Origin: Nannocystis sp.
GTDB lineage: Bacteria > Myxococcota_A > Polyangia > Nannocystales > Nannocystaceae
Assembly: GCA_016712315.1 (NCBI GenBank)
Contig: JADJRG010000029.1
Location: 744,001-808,000, forward strand
Reading direction: 5' to 3'
DNA length: 64,000 nucleotides
This document shows positions 25,871 to 35,505 of this stretch, piece after piece. Position 1 is the first letter of the stretch. Each line of letters starts with the position of its first letter. The notes beneath the pieces were generated by a model. It was not told the DNA's origin. It saw only the letters and a list, made by a program, of their open reading frames with translations, and made no database searches. The position numbers and the translations under genes were made by a program.

Positions 25871-27609
25871 AACCCGCCCCGCGCCGGCCAGAACGCCTCG
25901 ATCTGGAGCTGCAAGCGCCAACGACCGCGGAACACGGAGCGCGTGGGCACGTAGATCGCGGCGATACGATCACCGACGCTCAGGGGCTGCTCCGCTTGAT
26001 TGAAGGCGATCGCGTCGACCAGCGCGCCATCTTGGCGCAGCGCCAACGACAGGTGCTTGCCCTGCAACAGACGCACGAAATCGACCTCGGCCTCTTCGAT
26101 CAAGAAGCGTGGCGCCGGGAAACCGACCCCGTACGGGCCGAGCGACTCGATCGACGTGAGCAGCTCGGGCGTCAGCGCGGCGAGGCTGAGTGGCCCATCA
26201 TAGGGCTCGTCGGCGCTCGGCATGTCCAGCCCGCGGGCAGCGAGCTGATCCGCGACGGCCGCGTCAAACGCCTCTGTGAGCGCCGGAATCGCAGCCACGT
26301 CCATCGATACGCCGGCTGCCGCGCGATGGCCGCCGAACCGTCGAAGCAGGTGCGAGCTCGCTTGCAGGGCCGCGCGTACGTCGATATCGCCCCAGCTCCG
26401 CGCAGATCCGCGCGCCTCGCCGCGCGCACGATCGATCGCCAGCACCAACGCCGGTCGGTGGTAACGCGAGACGATCGATGACGCAGCGATCCCGACGATG
26501 CCGTGCAGCCAACCATCATGCGCGACGACCAAACCGCGACGTTCATCCGTCTTTGGGTCGGCGGCTAGCAGGGCGTGCGCCTGCGCGACGATCTGGGCCT
26601 GCTCCCCGCGACGGCGTGAGTTCAGCCCCTCGATCTGCGCCGCCATCGCTCGCGCCTCGGGCAGCGTCCGCGCGCGCAGCAGCGCCAGCGACGGATCGGC
26701 GGGACCGAGCCGACCTGGCGCGTTCAGTCGAGGCCCCAATCGAAAGCCGAGGTGACCTTCATCGAGCGTCGCGTCGAGCTCGACGCCGGCGCGATCGAGC
26801 AGCGCGCGCAACCCTGGGCGGCGGCGCTGCTCCAAGATCCCGAGCCCGTGCCGGACCAAGATCCGGTTCTCATCGACCATCGGCACCAGGTCGCAGACTG
26901 TCCCGAGAGCCACGAGGTCGAGCAGGCCGCGCGGATCGGGCAGCGCGCGGCCGCCGTCGCCTGCCTCCGCCGCGAGGGACGTGCGCAGCGCCGCGCACAA
27001 ATAGAACGCGACCCCCGCCGAGCACAGCCCCTTGAAAGGGAAGGCGCAGCCAGGCTGATGTGGGTTGAGCAGCGCCGCCGCTGGCGGCATCTGCTCCGGC
27101 ACCTGGTGGTGATCGATCACCGCGGCGACGACCCCATGGTCGTGCAGCCACGCGAGGGCCTCGTGATCGGAGGTGCCGCAGTCGCCGGTGAGCACCAAAC
27201 GCACGCCGGCCTCATGCAGGGCGCGCGCGTCCGCGACTCGAAAACCATAGCCCGCGTCACGGCTCGCGACGCGGGGCACCACCTCGACCCCGAGCGCCTC
27301 GAGGAAGGTCGTCAAGATCGCCGCTGTGGTCACCCCGTCGACGTCGTAGTCGCCGAACACCCCGACCCGCCAGCGCTGCCTTACCGCTGCGCGCAGCAGC
27401 TCGAGCAGAGGCTCGAAGCCGGCCATGCCGACAGGTGATCGCAGATCCGCGAGCCTCGGCTTCAAGAGCCGCACCTGCGCCTCTGATTCGCGCACCCCGC
27501 GGGCGAGCAACAAGCGCATCGCCAGAGGATCGATCCCCAGAGAGGCCGCCCGCTCGCCGATCTCGTGTTGATCGGCGCCAGGGTCGCGGAGCGCCAGCCG
27601 TGGCACCAT
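25867..27609 (-). CDS. recJ: Single-stranded-DNA-specific exonuclease RecJ
   Basis: A 5'-3' single-strand exonuclease for recombination and mismatch repair. The DHH-family motifs are present: DYDVDG at 87-92, TGDCGTSDHE near 141-150 and DHH at 166-168. The DHHA1 region (GWLHGIVGIAASSI, FGGHRAAAGVSM) and a C-terminal OB-type domain follow. The 580-residue length equals that of the E. coli enzyme. It begins 9 bp after secF and is probably translated from the same message. Its 3' end overlaps the promoter of the next lipoprotein gene. Confidence 0.96.
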   Translation of the reverse strand: MVPRLALRDPGADQHEIGERAASLGIDPLAMRLLLARGVRESEAQVRLLKPRLADLRSPVGMAGFEPLLELLRAAVRQRWRVGVFGDYDVDGVTTAAILTTFLEALGVEVVPRVASRDAGYGFRVADARALHEAGVRLVLTGDCGTSDHEALAWLHDHGVVAAVIDHHQVPEQMPPAAALLNPHQPGCAFPFKGLCSAGVAFYLCAALRTSLAAEAGDGGRALPDPRGLLDLVALGTVCDLVPMVDENRILVRHGLGILEQRRRPGLRALLDRAGVELDATLDEGHLGFRLGPRLNAPGRLGPADPSLALLRARTLPEARAMAAQIEGLNSRRRGEQAQIVAQAHALLAADPKTDERRGLVVAHDGWLHGIVGIAASSIVSRYHRPALVLAIDRARGEARGSARSWGDIDVRAALQASSHLLRRFGGHRAAAGVSMDVAAIPALTEAFDAAVADQLAARGLDMPSADEPYDGPLSLAALTPELLTSIESLGPYGVGFPAPRFLIEEAEVDFVRLLQGKHLSLALRQDGALVDAIAFNQAEQPLSVGDRIAAIYVPTRSVFRGRWRLQLQIEAFWPARGGF

Positions 27610-27618
27610 CCCGGGATC

Positions 27619-29055
27619 CTACTCGTCGGCGCGCGGACGCCGGCGCCGGCGACGACTCTTCTGCTCGGGCTCGGGCTCGTCGTCTGTCTCGTCGCTGGCG
27701 GCAGCGGTCGCGGTCGGCTGCGCGGGTTCGGCGACAACCTCGGCGTCAGCGTGGATCTGGCCGCTCTCGCCACGAGCCTCAACACGGAGATCGCCGACCG
27801 GGCGACCGCTCGTCTCATCGATCTCTTCGTTCGAGGCCGAGCCGAGGAGCGTGCCTGTGCCCGGTCGCTCAGCACCCTCGACCGAGATGAGGTGCCCCTC
27901 ACCCGCGTAGAAGCGCTTGTTGATGTAGAGGAAGATCGGGCAGGCGATAAACAGCGACGAGTAGGTGCCGACGAGCAGGCCGATCAGCAGCGCGAAGGCG
28001 AAGTCCTTGATCGCGCCGCTGCCGAGGAGCCAGATCGAGAGCACCACCGCGAGGGTCGTCCCAGTGGTCAGGATCGTGCGGCTCAGGGTCTCGTTGAGCG
28101 CGACGTTGGTGATCTCCTCGATCGGCTGATCGCGGTTCAACGCCACGCGCTCGCGGATCCGGTCGAAGACGACGATCGTGTCGTTGATGCTGTAACCGAT
28201 CACGGTGAGCAGCGCGGCGATCGTCTGGAGGTTGAATTCCTTGTAAGTGAGCGCGAAGGCGCCGATCACGAGGAAGGCGTCGTGAGCGAGCGCGACGATC
28301 CCACCTGGCGCGAAGCGCAGGTCGAAGCGCAGCATCACGTAGAGGAAGATGAAGCCGATCGCGTAGAGCAGCGACTTGATGCCGTCTTGCTTGAGCTGGT
28401 TGCCGACCTTCGCGCCGACCGTCTCCGACGAGACGATGTGATCGACCGTGCCCGCGCCGAACGCCTCATCGAGCTGTTCGGCGATCCGTGCGCCGACCCC
28501 GATCAGGCTGACCTCGACCGGAAACTCGCCCTCTTTACCGGTGCCCTTGTCGACCTTACCGACGCAGCCGGCGTCGCTGAGCAGGTGCTCGAGCTCGCCA
28601 TATATCGGCGCTGACTCGAACTTGAGGAAGATCTTGCTCGATCCTGTGGGGTACGAGTAGCTGCCCAGCTTCGCCCGGGTGTAGCCCCTCGCCGCGGCCT
28701 CGCAGCGAGCAGACTGCTCTGGGTCGATGATCGTCACGTCCTTGACGCGGATCAGCACCTCATTCGCGGCGTCGGGCACTGTCAGCGCCGAGGCGCCCTC
28801 GTAGCCGAGCTTCGCGAGCTGGTCGCGGATCCCTTGCACGTCGGTCTTGGCCCCCTCCTTGAGGGCCAAGCGGACCGAAGAGCCGCCCTGGAAGTCGATC
28901 CCGAAGTTCAGGACAGAGCCACGAACAGCGCCGTTGTAGATCAGCGCGCCGATGGAGAGGATCGTCAAGACGATCGAGAGGAAGATGAACTTCCGCGCGT
29001 TCTTGACGAAATTAAGGGTCGTCCCGGAGGGGATCAGCTCGAAGAACTTCTGCAT
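27619..29055 (-). CDS. secF: Protein translocase subunit SecF, with long charged C-terminus
   Basis: With SecD this forms the membrane complex that uses the proton gradient to finish protein export. The N-terminal helix is followed by LNFGIDFQGGSSVRL, and the later membrane block has the SecF signatures GYSINDTIVVFDRIRE and NETLSRTILTTGTT. At 478 residues it is longer than the common 300-330. The extra length lies in the first periplasmic domain (about 80-190) and in a cytoplasmic tail of about 100 residues that is first acidic, then very basic (KSRRRRRRPRADE). It starts 6 bp after secD. Confidence 0.95.
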   Translation of the reverse strand: MQKFFELIPSGTTLNFVKNARKFIFLSIVLTILSIGALIYNGAVRGSVLNFGIDFQGGSSVRLALKEGAKTDVQGIRDQLAKLGYEGASALTVPDAANEVLIRVKDVTIIDPEQSARCEAAARGYTRAKLGSYSYPTGSSKIFLKFESAPIYGELEHLLSDAGCVGKVDKGTGKEGEFPVEVSLIGVGARIAEQLDEAFGAGTVDHIVSSETVGAKVGNQLKQDGIKSLLYAIGFIFLYVMLRFDLRFAPGGIVALAHDAFLVIGAFALTYKEFNLQTIAALLTVIGYSINDTIVVFDRIRERVALNRDQPIEEITNVALNETLSRTILTTGTTLAVVLSIWLLGSGAIKDFAFALLIGLLVGTYSSLFIACPIFLYINKRFYAGEGHLISVEGAERPGTGTLLGSASNEEIDETSGRPVGDLRVEARGESGQIHADAEVVAEPAQPTATAAASDETDDEPEPEQKSRRRRRRPRADE

Positions 29056-29061
29056 GGCGAT

Positions 29062-31200
29062 TTAGATCGACACGCGGTCGAACCCGCGGCGATTGGCCTG
29101 GAAGTCGAAGAAGACGCGGCTTGCGAAGACCGCGGTGAAGATCGAGGTTGCGATGCCGATGAGGAGAGTGATCGCGAAGCCGCGGATCGGCCCGGAGCCG
29201 TACTGCCAGAGCACGAGCCCGGCGATCGAGGTGGTGAGCTGCGAGTCGAGGATGGTCGTCAAGGCGCGGTCATAGCCGGCCTCGATCGCGGCGCGGGCCT
29301 TGTAGCCCTCGCGGATGAGCTCGCGGATCCGCTCGTAGATGATCACGTTCGCGTCGACCGCCATACCGATCGTCAGGACGATGCCAGCGATCCCTGGCAG
29401 CGTCAGCGTCGCGCCGAAGAAGGCCATCGCCGCGAGGATGAGCACCATGTTGAACACCAGCGCGAACACGGAGACGATCCCGGCGCGGCGGTAGTAGATC
29501 GCCATGAAGGCGATCACCGAGCCGAGGCCGACGATGAGCGCCCAGAAGCCGCCCTCGACCGACTCCTTGCCGAGATCTGCGCCGACGCGGATCTCGAACT
29601 CCTTGACCATCCGAGCCGGCAGCGAGCCGCTCTTGAGCACCTTCACGAGGTCGTTGGCGGCCTCACGCACCGACTGGCCGGGCGACTGCCCCATCGTGAT
29701 CCGCACGTTGCCGCCCGGGATCCGGTCGTTGAAGACCGGATCCGAGGTGACCTCGTCGTCCATCATGATCGCCATCTTGCGGCCGATGTTGTCCCCCGAC
29801 ATCTGCTCGAAGCGATCGGCGCCGAGGCGGTCGAGCTTGAGCGACACCTCTGGCGTGCCGGTCTCAGGGTTGAACACGACGTTGGCTGAGACGATGCTCT
29901 CACCCGTGACCTCCGCGCGCGACTTGAGCACGTAGGTCTGCCAGATCGCCTCAGGCGGCTGGCCGCGGCGCATCACCATCATCTCGCGGCCATACGCGAC
30001 CATGTGGCTCGAGGGCAGGCGCCACTTCGCCGGCAGGTTGTTGAAGAAATCCTCCAGGATGGCCCGATCCTTGGCGTAGAACGTGTACACATCCTTCACC
30101 GAGGTCCCCTTCTCGTGGCCGTAGCCCGAGAGACGGTTCACCGCGATGCCCATCCCTGGACGGACGAGGCCGGCCTCGTAGACGGCCCGCAGGTAGGTGA
30201 CCCCCGTGTCGCCATAGAGGGTCTCATCGTCGATCATCCGCATCTCCAGCACCGCCGAGCGCTCGATGATCTTGAGGAGGCGACGGAAGTCGCTCGACTC
30301 CTCGAGCACCTTGTCGCGGGCGTTGTCGGTGAGCGCGAGGCGGACTGTGTCAGGATCGAGCGGAGCGCCCGGATCTTCGGGCGAGATCAGCAGGTGCGCA
30401 GGCAGCCGATCGTCGATGATCTGCCCGTCATCGGTCACGCTCTCGGGGAAGATCGAGCTGAGCAGCGCCCTGGCCTGGCGATCAGGCACACGCGCTGTAA
30501 ACGCGCCGGGGTCGCCCTTCACCTCGGCCACGATCACCTGCTCCGCGCCAGCGGCTCGGAGCAGCTCAGAGAGGCGATTGGAGGCGTCGATCCGGGCGGC
30601 GCGCACCTCGGTGGTGGTGTCGCTGAGACCCGGGAGCTCGATCACGATCTGCCGGTTCTTCGGGTAGATATTCGGCTCTGCGACCCCCATGGCGTCGATA
30701 CGCCGACGCACCGTGTCGAGCGCCTGGCCGACCGCGCTCTTGCGGGCCTCGAGGAGCCGCTCCTCGATCATCTTGAGGTGGATGATCCCGTTCGGTTCGT
30801 CCTCGGTGTCCACGCGCTCGAGGTCTGCGAGCGCGATCCCCATGACGTCATCGGTCGCCGTGAGCACGTCCTCGGGGCGATCAAACCTTACATCGATCCG
30901 ATCGATGCCGATCCGCTCCGCGACGACGTTGACGGCCTTCTTCTCCTTGAAGTTGGCCTGGAGCTCGCCCGCGATCATGTCGAGCTTGTTCTCGAGCGCC
31001 TCATCGACCGCCACCGAGTACTCGAGGTGGAGGCCGCCCTGGAGGTCGAGGCCGAGCTTGAACTTGTTGGTGAAAGTCTTGGTGATCCACTCTGGGATCG
31101 GGAACTTGGCGATATCTGCGATCGACGGCAGCACCATCAGGGTGCTGAGGGTCAGCAGCAGCGCCAAGAAGAGCGCCTTCAGCTTGAGGAACCTGCGCAT
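29062..31200 (-). CDS. secD: Protein translocase subunit SecD
   Basis: The larger partner of SecF. Its N-terminal membrane helix precedes the P1 head with FKLGLDLQGGLHLEY. After the periplasmic domains comes the six-helix RND-type region, with IAGIVLTIGMAVDANVIIYE and the ALTTILDSQLTT loop. 712 residues is somewhat long for SecD (about 530-615), because of insertions in the periplasmic part. It sits in the standard yajC-secD-secF order, 17 bp after yajC. Confidence 0.96.
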   Translation of the reverse strand: MRRFLKLKALFLALLLTLSTLMVLPSIADIAKFPIPEWITKTFTNKFKLGLDLQGGLHLEYSVAVDEALENKLDMIAGELQANFKEKKAVNVVAERIGIDRIDVRFDRPEDVLTATDDVMGIALADLERVDTEDEPNGIIHLKMIEERLLEARKSAVGQALDTVRRRIDAMGVAEPNIYPKNRQIVIELPGLSDTTTEVRAARIDASNRLSELLRAAGAEQVIVAEVKGDPGAFTARVPDRQARALLSSIFPESVTDDGQIIDDRLPAHLLISPEDPGAPLDPDTVRLALTDNARDKVLEESSDFRRLLKIIERSAVLEMRMIDDETLYGDTGVTYLRAVYEAGLVRPGMGIAVNRLSGYGHEKGTSVKDVYTFYAKDRAILEDFFNNLPAKWRLPSSHMVAYGREMMVMRRGQPPEAIWQTYVLKSRAEVTGESIVSANVVFNPETGTPEVSLKLDRLGADRFEQMSGDNIGRKMAIMMDDEVTSDPVFNDRIPGGNVRITMGQSPGQSVREAANDLVKVLKSGSLPARMVKEFEIRVGADLGKESVEGGFWALIVGLGSVIAFMAIYYRRAGIVSVFALVFNMVLILAAMAFFGATLTLPGIAGIVLTIGMAVDANVIIYERIRELIREGYKARAAIEAGYDRALTTILDSQLTTSIAGLVLWQYGSGPIRGFAITLLIGIATSIFTAVFASRVFFDFQANRRGFDRVSI

Positions 31201-31217
31201 GGTCGATGAGCCTCAGA

Positions 31218-31571
31218 TCAGGTCGAGGTAGAGCCCTTGGAGGTGGTCGCGGCGGTGGCCGTGGGCTCTTGGATGACGTCAGCGATCTCAGCCTTGAGGA
31301 CCCGGATCTTCACGTGATCCGCGATCTCGACGAGCGCGACGTCGCCCTCGACGCCCGCGACCTTGCCGAGGATCCCGCCGGCCAAGCGGACCGCGTCGCC
31401 GCGGACGATCTTCGCCAGTCGATCGCGCCGCGTCTTCTCTTGTTTGCTGGCTGGCCGCAAGATCAGGAGGTACACGACCGCGAACATCAGGATGAGCATC
31501 GGCAGCGGTCCGCCCAGAAACGAGGGCGCGGCCGCGTCGGCGACGAGGGCGAGGAGCGGGCTGAGTTGCAT
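31218..31571 (-). CDS. yajC: Preprotein translocase accessory subunit YajC
   Basis: A small single-pass membrane protein that associates with SecDF. It has one hydrophobic helix (PMLILMFAVVYLLILRP) followed by the conserved KQEKTRRDRLAKIVRGD region and a short beta domain ending near IADVIQEP. The 117-residue length is typical, and the Ser/Thr-rich end is not conserved. It is the first sec gene of the minus-strand run, 140 bp downstream of tgt. Confidence 0.94.
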   Translation of the reverse strand: MQLSPLLALVADAAAPSFLGGPLPMLILMFAVVYLLILRPASKQEKTRRDRLAKIVRGDAVRLAGGILGKVAGVEGDVALVEIADHVKIRVLKAEIADVIQEPTATAATTSKGSTST

Positions 31572-31711
31572 GGTCGTTTCCGGGGTCTCGGCACTATCCC
31601 GCGGGGGCGGGGCGATCTGACAGGCAGGCCGTTTGAATCGCTCGCTCGCGCGATGGGGGGTGGCCTACCAGGAAGTGACTGAGATGTCACTCAAAACGCG
31701 GTCCCTGCGCC

Positions 31712-32911
31712 TCAAGGACCGATGAGCCGGGCAAGCTCACGCTCCACACTCGAGAATCGGCCTGCGCGGAGCGCGCCGCGCATCGCGCCGACCCATTGAT
31801 GGAAGAAAAAGAGGTTGTGCAGGGTCGCCAGCCGGCCAAAGAGAGGATCCCCCTGATCATGCAGGTGGCGGAGGTAGGCCCGTGAGTAACGGCGACAACT
31901 ACGGCACCCGCAGGAGGGATCGATCGGCCCCGGGTCGTCGCGATAGCGCGCCTGGCGGATGTTGATGCGGCCCTCAAACGTGAAGAGCTGGCCGTTGCGG
32001 GCGTTGCGGGTCGGCATCACGCAATCGAACATGTCGACGCCCGAGCGCACCGCGGCCAGAAGATCGCGGGGGGTGCCGATCCCCATCACGTAGCGAGGGC
32101 GCTCGGCCGGCATCTCGGGGGCGATCGCCGCCATCGTCGCGTGCATCGACTCAATGGACTCGCCGACGCTGAGGCCCCCGAGGGCGACCCCATCGAAGGG
32201 CAAGGCTGAGATCTCGGCGAGGTGACGGCGGCGAAGCGCGAGATCTGTGCCTCCCTGGACGATCCCGAAGCAGAGCTGGCCGGGCGCCAAGATCGATCCG
32301 CGCAGCTCGGCCGCCTCTACCGCCCAGCGGGTGCTACGAGCGACGGCCGCCTCGATCTGCGCCGCGGCTGCGTCGCCAGGCGGACAATGGTCGAGGATCA
32401 TACAAATATCCGAGCCGAGCGCCGCCTCGACCTCGAGCACCGAGCGCGGCGTCATACGATGGCGAGATCCGTCGAAGTGGGTCTGGTAGTCGACACCCGC
32501 GTCGTCGATCTTCTGGAGGCCGCGGAGGCTGAAGACCTGGAAGCCGCCGCTGTCGGTCAAGATCGGCCGATCCCAGCCGATCATCCGGTGAAGCCCGCCG
32601 AGCGCGCGGATCCTCTGGTAACCTGGCCGATGGGCCAGATGGTAGGCGTTCCCGAGGATGATCTGCGAGCCTACCTCCATCAGATCGACCGGCTCGAGCC
32701 CCTTAACCGCCCCGTAGGTGCCGACAGGCATAAAGCAGGGCGTGTCGATCGGGCCATGCGCCGTCCACAGACGACCGGCGCGGGCCGGGGCCCCCGTCGT
32801 CGTCGCGAGCACCTCGAAGGTGCCAGGCGCGCGCCATCGTTCCCGCGGGAGGACCTCACAGCTCAACTCAGCGCGAGGGTCGGGGCGGAGCTCGGGTTCG
32901 CTTTCGTGCAC
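31712..32911 (-). CDS. tgt: tRNA-guanine transglycosylase
   Basis: Swaps guanine-34 of GUN-anticodon tRNAs for the queuosine precursor preQ1. The acid/base Asp is in ILTDSGGFQVFS and the nucleophile Asp in MILDHCPPGD. The zinc site is CGCRSCRRYSRAYLRHL near the C-terminus. The start is a GTG at 32911, giving 399 residues and an N-terminal extension of about 20 residues over most homologues; an in-frame start nearer VLPRERW is possible. It follows queA by 52 bp, the usual partnership in queuosine synthesis. Confidence 0.95.
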   Translation of the reverse strand: MHESEPELRPDPRAELSCEVLPRERWRAPGTFEVLATTTGAPARAGRLWTAHGPIDTPCFMPVGTYGAVKGLEPVDLMEVGSQIILGNAYHLAHRPGYQRIRALGGLHRMIGWDRPILTDSGGFQVFSLRGLQKIDDAGVDYQTHFDGSRHRMTPRSVLEVEAALGSDICMILDHCPPGDAAAAQIEAAVARSTRWAVEAAELRGSILAPGQLCFGIVQGGTDLALRRRHLAEISALPFDGVALGGLSVGESIESMHATMAAIAPEMPAERPRYVMGIGTPRDLLAAVRSGVDMFDCVMPTRNARNGQLFTFEGRINIRQARYRDDPGPIDPSCGCRSCRRYSRAYLRHLHDQGDPLFGRLATLHNLFFFHQWVGAMRGALRAGRFSSVERELARLIGP

Positions 32912-32963
32912 GAGCGAGCCATGCCACGGCGACCGGGTCCTCGGCTAGCGCGGAGAGGGCTCA

Positions 32964-33995
32964 TCAGCCGCGATCGAGGAGCATGCAGTCGCCATAGCTG
33001 TAGAAGCGATAGCCGGCGTCGACAGCCGTCTGGTAGCCCGCCATCACCCGCTCATGGCCGCCGAAGGCCGACACCAGCATCAGGAGCGAGGAGCGAGGCA
33101 GGTGGAAATTTGTGATCAACAGATCGACCGCGCGGAACACGTGCCCGGGGGTGATCACCAGATCGGTCGTGCCCTCGAAGGGCGCGATCTCGCCGAAGCG
33201 CTGCGCGATCGCCTCGAGCGCCCGGGTGACGGTGGTGCCTATCGCCACGATCGGCCGCCCTTGCCGCTGCGCCAGGCGGATCCGCGTCGCCGCGGCTTCG
33301 TCGAGGCAGATCCGCTCGGCGCCCACCCGGTGCTCTCGCACGTCCTTGGCCTCCATCGGCAGGAACGTCCCCGGGCCGACGTGCAAGGTGAGCGCGACGC
33401 GGTCGAGGCGGGCCAGCACGTCGGGCTCCCAGTGCAGGCCCGCGGTCGGCGCCGCGACCGATCCCGGGAGGCGCGCGTAGAGGGTCTGATAGCGCTCTCG
33501 ATCGGCCGCGCTCGGCGCCGTCGGCCGGGGGATATAAGGCGGCAGGGGGACCTGGCCGACCCGGCTCAGCGCCTCCATCAGCTCGCCCGCCTCGATCTCA
33601 AAGATCCGAGCCCGCGGGTCGATCGAGTCTTCTCCGCAGAAGCGGCACACGAAGCCGTCGACGCTCAAACGGTCGCCTTCGCGGAGCCGCTTCGCGCCGC
33701 GTACCCATGCGCGGTAGCGCGATCCGATCCCACAGTTCGGCCGCGGATCGCAGACCAGAAGCTCAAACTCGCGCTCGTCGTCCCGCCGCAAGAGCACCCG
33801 CGCAGGGACCACGCGTGACTCGTTCAAGACCACGAGCGCGTCGCGCGGCAGGTGCTCGGGGAGCGCGCGCGCGCGCGCATGCGTCGGCGGCGACGGCCCG
33901 ACGAGCACCAACATGCGCGCGTCACCCCGCCGCTCCGCCGGCTCCTGGGCGATCTGCGACGGAGGCAGGGAATAGTCGAACGCCTCGGGTCCCAT
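32964..33995 (-). CDS. queA: S-adenosylmethionine:tRNA ribosyltransferase-isomerase
   Basis: Adds the epoxycyclopentane ring to preQ1 in tRNA, using the ribosyl part of SAM. Family signatures are visible: the start FDYSLPPSQIAQEPAERR, the central LPPYIPRP, AAPTAGLHWEPDVLARL, HVGPGTFLPM and, near the end, LLITNFHLPRSSLLMLVSAF. The 343-residue length is standard. It is first in the queA-tgt-yajC-secDF-recJ run and diverges from the 34105 gene, with a near-leaderless promoter just upstream. Confidence 0.96.
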   Translation of the reverse strand: MGPEAFDYSLPPSQIAQEPAERRGDARMLVLVGPSPPTHARARALPEHLPRDALVVLNESRVVPARVLLRRDDEREFELLVCDPRPNCGIGSRYRAWVRGAKRLREGDRLSVDGFVCRFCGEDSIDPRARIFEIEAGELMEALSRVGQVPLPPYIPRPTAPSAADRERYQTLYARLPGSVAAPTAGLHWEPDVLARLDRVALTLHVGPGTFLPMEAKDVREHRVGAERICLDEAAATRIRLAQRQGRPIVAIGTTVTRALEAIAQRFGEIAPFEGTTDLVITPGHVFRAVDLLITNFHLPRSSLLMLVSAFGGHERVMAGYQTAVDAGYRFYSYGDCMLLDRG

Positions 33996-34006
33996 GGGCG
34001 AGCCGG

Positions 34007-34035
34007 CCTATGTCACAGCGCGAGCGACCACGCAA
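34007..34035 (-). promoter_or_regulatory. Possible queA promoter
   Basis: On the minus strand, TTGCGT (34035-34030) and CATAGG (34012-34007) are 17 bp apart. The -10 box ends 11 nt before the ATG. The -10 match is weak. Confidence 0.35.
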
Positions 34036-34104
34036 GCGCGTCGACGCCCGTACGGGGGCGCGGACGCCTGGTGAGGACCCCATGCCGGTGTCATAGTCGC
34101 CGCC

Positions 34105-35466
34105 GTGCAGCTTCTCCGTCGCCTCGCGCTCGTGCTCGCGTCGACGCTGCTCGGACCTACCGCGGGGGCCGCCCCTGAGAGCACCGCGGGGCAGCTTCAC
34201 CGCCGCGGCGTTCACTGCATGGAGGTCCTCGAGCGACCGGAGTGCGCCATCGATCGCTTCGAAGAGCTCCTCGCGGAGGACACGCGTGAGCGCGCCCTGC
34301 TCACCGACGCGATCCTCCGGCTCGTCAAGCTCTACCGCCGGGCCGGACGCGACGACGAGCTCCGCGCGGTGCTCCGCCGCTTCTGGGAGGCGGGGGGAGG
34401 TCGCCGTCAACGTGAAGGTCACCTCCCCTACTCCGCTCGCTTCCTCCCTGAGGGGCTCGACTTCATCGCCCACGTCGACATCCAGGCGGCCCTCTCCTCC
34501 GAGCTCGCCGCTCGGATGCCGGTCGAGCTCAGCGAGGCCGTGACCGCCTGCGACGAGCTGCGTCAGCGCCAGTTGTCTGATCTCTGGCTGGTGCGCCGCG
34601 CACAGCGGCGCGCGGCGGAGCGCGGGATCTCCACGCAAGCGGCGATCGAGTCGCTCCACCGCGAGGAGCAAGAGCGACGCAGGCGCTATGAGGAGCGCGC
34701 GCGGCAGCGCGAGGGCGCGGGGCGGACGAGCGATCCGCCGGTCTTCGGCGCCGCGATCTGCCCGGTGGCTCGCGCGCTCGGCATGGACTCCACGGCCACG
34801 TGGACGCGAGCGGCCTTCGCCGTCGATCACCGCGACTCACGCCGCTCCGCCGCGATCGTCGAGATCCCCGGGCTCGCCGCCAAGATAGACGCCGCGGTGG
34901 CCGCCGGCGCGCTGGCGCCGACTCCAAGTGGTCGCCTCCGACTCGTCGGCCACAGCTACGCGGGCGCCCCAGTCGAGCTCGTGAGCCTCGACCTCGATCA
35001 ACTCCTGATCGCTCCAGCCGCGCTGATGCCCGAGATCGCGACCGCAGCCGCGTCCGGCCGCGCCACCCTCAACCGCCAGGTGAAGCGCTTGATCTCGGGT
35101 ATTCCGCTCGGCGCCTCTTTCTTCGCGGTGACCACCGGCGAGGCCCTGAGCGCGCTCTCGCTCGGCGGTGTTCAGGGGACGAAGCGGCGCCTGCTCGAGG
35201 CGCTGCTCCCCCGGCCGACTGGCTTGCAAGTCGCTGGCGTCGCCCATGAGTACTTCGGCGTGTTTGTTCGGATGCCGACCGACAACCCCCTCAAAGCCAG
35301 CGCGCTCGTCGATCTCGCGACCAAGTTGCTCGACAGCTCGGAGTCCGATGAAGGGACGCGCGCGCTCGTGAGCGGCCTCGATCTCGCGCAGGCGAGCGAC
35401 CGTCAGGCGCTCCTGGTCTCCTACGTCGCCTCGCCCGCGGAGCTCGAAGAGCTCGCGCTGCGTTGA
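34105..35466 (+). CDS. Secreted protein of unknown function
   Basis: A signal peptide (about residues 1-23, ending GAAP) starts a 453-residue protein. The first part is helical and Arg/Glu-rich with tetratricopeptide-like helix pairs (HRRGVHCMEVLERPECAIDRFEELL, ILRLVKLYRRAGRDDELR), then a long charged helix near 185-210. The second half is mixed alpha/beta, with no catalytic motif I recognise. The GTG start is 7 nt after a CATAGT box. The next gene also encodes an exported, helix-rich protein and starts 39 bp later, so the two may work together. Confidence 0.6.
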   Translation: MQLLRRLALVLASTLLGPTAGAAPESTAGQLHRRGVHCMEVLERPECAIDRFEELLAEDTRERALLTDAILRLVKLYRRAGRDDELRAVLRRFWEAGGGRRQREGHLPYSARFLPEGLDFIAHVDIQAALSSELAARMPVELSEAVTACDELRQRQLSDLWLVRRAQRRAAERGISTQAAIESLHREEQERRRRYEERARQREGAGRTSDPPVFGAAICPVARALGMDSTATWTRAAFAVDHRDSRRSAAIVEIPGLAAKIDAAVAAGALAPTPSGRLRLVGHSYAGAPVELVSLDLDQLLIAPAALMPEIATAAASGRATLNRQVKRLISGIPLGASFFAVTTGEALSALSLGGVQGTKRRLLEALLPRPTGLQVAGVAHEYFGVFVRMPTDNPLKASALVDLATKLLDSSESDEGTRALVSGLDLAQASDRQALLVSYVASPAELEELALR

Positions 35467-35505
35467 GCGGTCAAGCGGCTGCGCGCGCTCGCGAGTTGTG
35501 GCAGG

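Noticed and set aside
30004..31209. Long plus-strand open frame opposite secD, and a similar one opposite lepA (10401-11948, minus)
   Set aside because: Both are GC-rich shadows of conserved genes: the opposite frames show skewed Arg/Asp/Val composition and no recognisable domain.
31674..31691. 6-bp hairpin AGTGAC/GTCACT between tgt and yajC as a terminator
   Set aside because: The stem is short, the T-run is on the wrong side for the minus-strand transcript, and the genes are likely co-transcribed.
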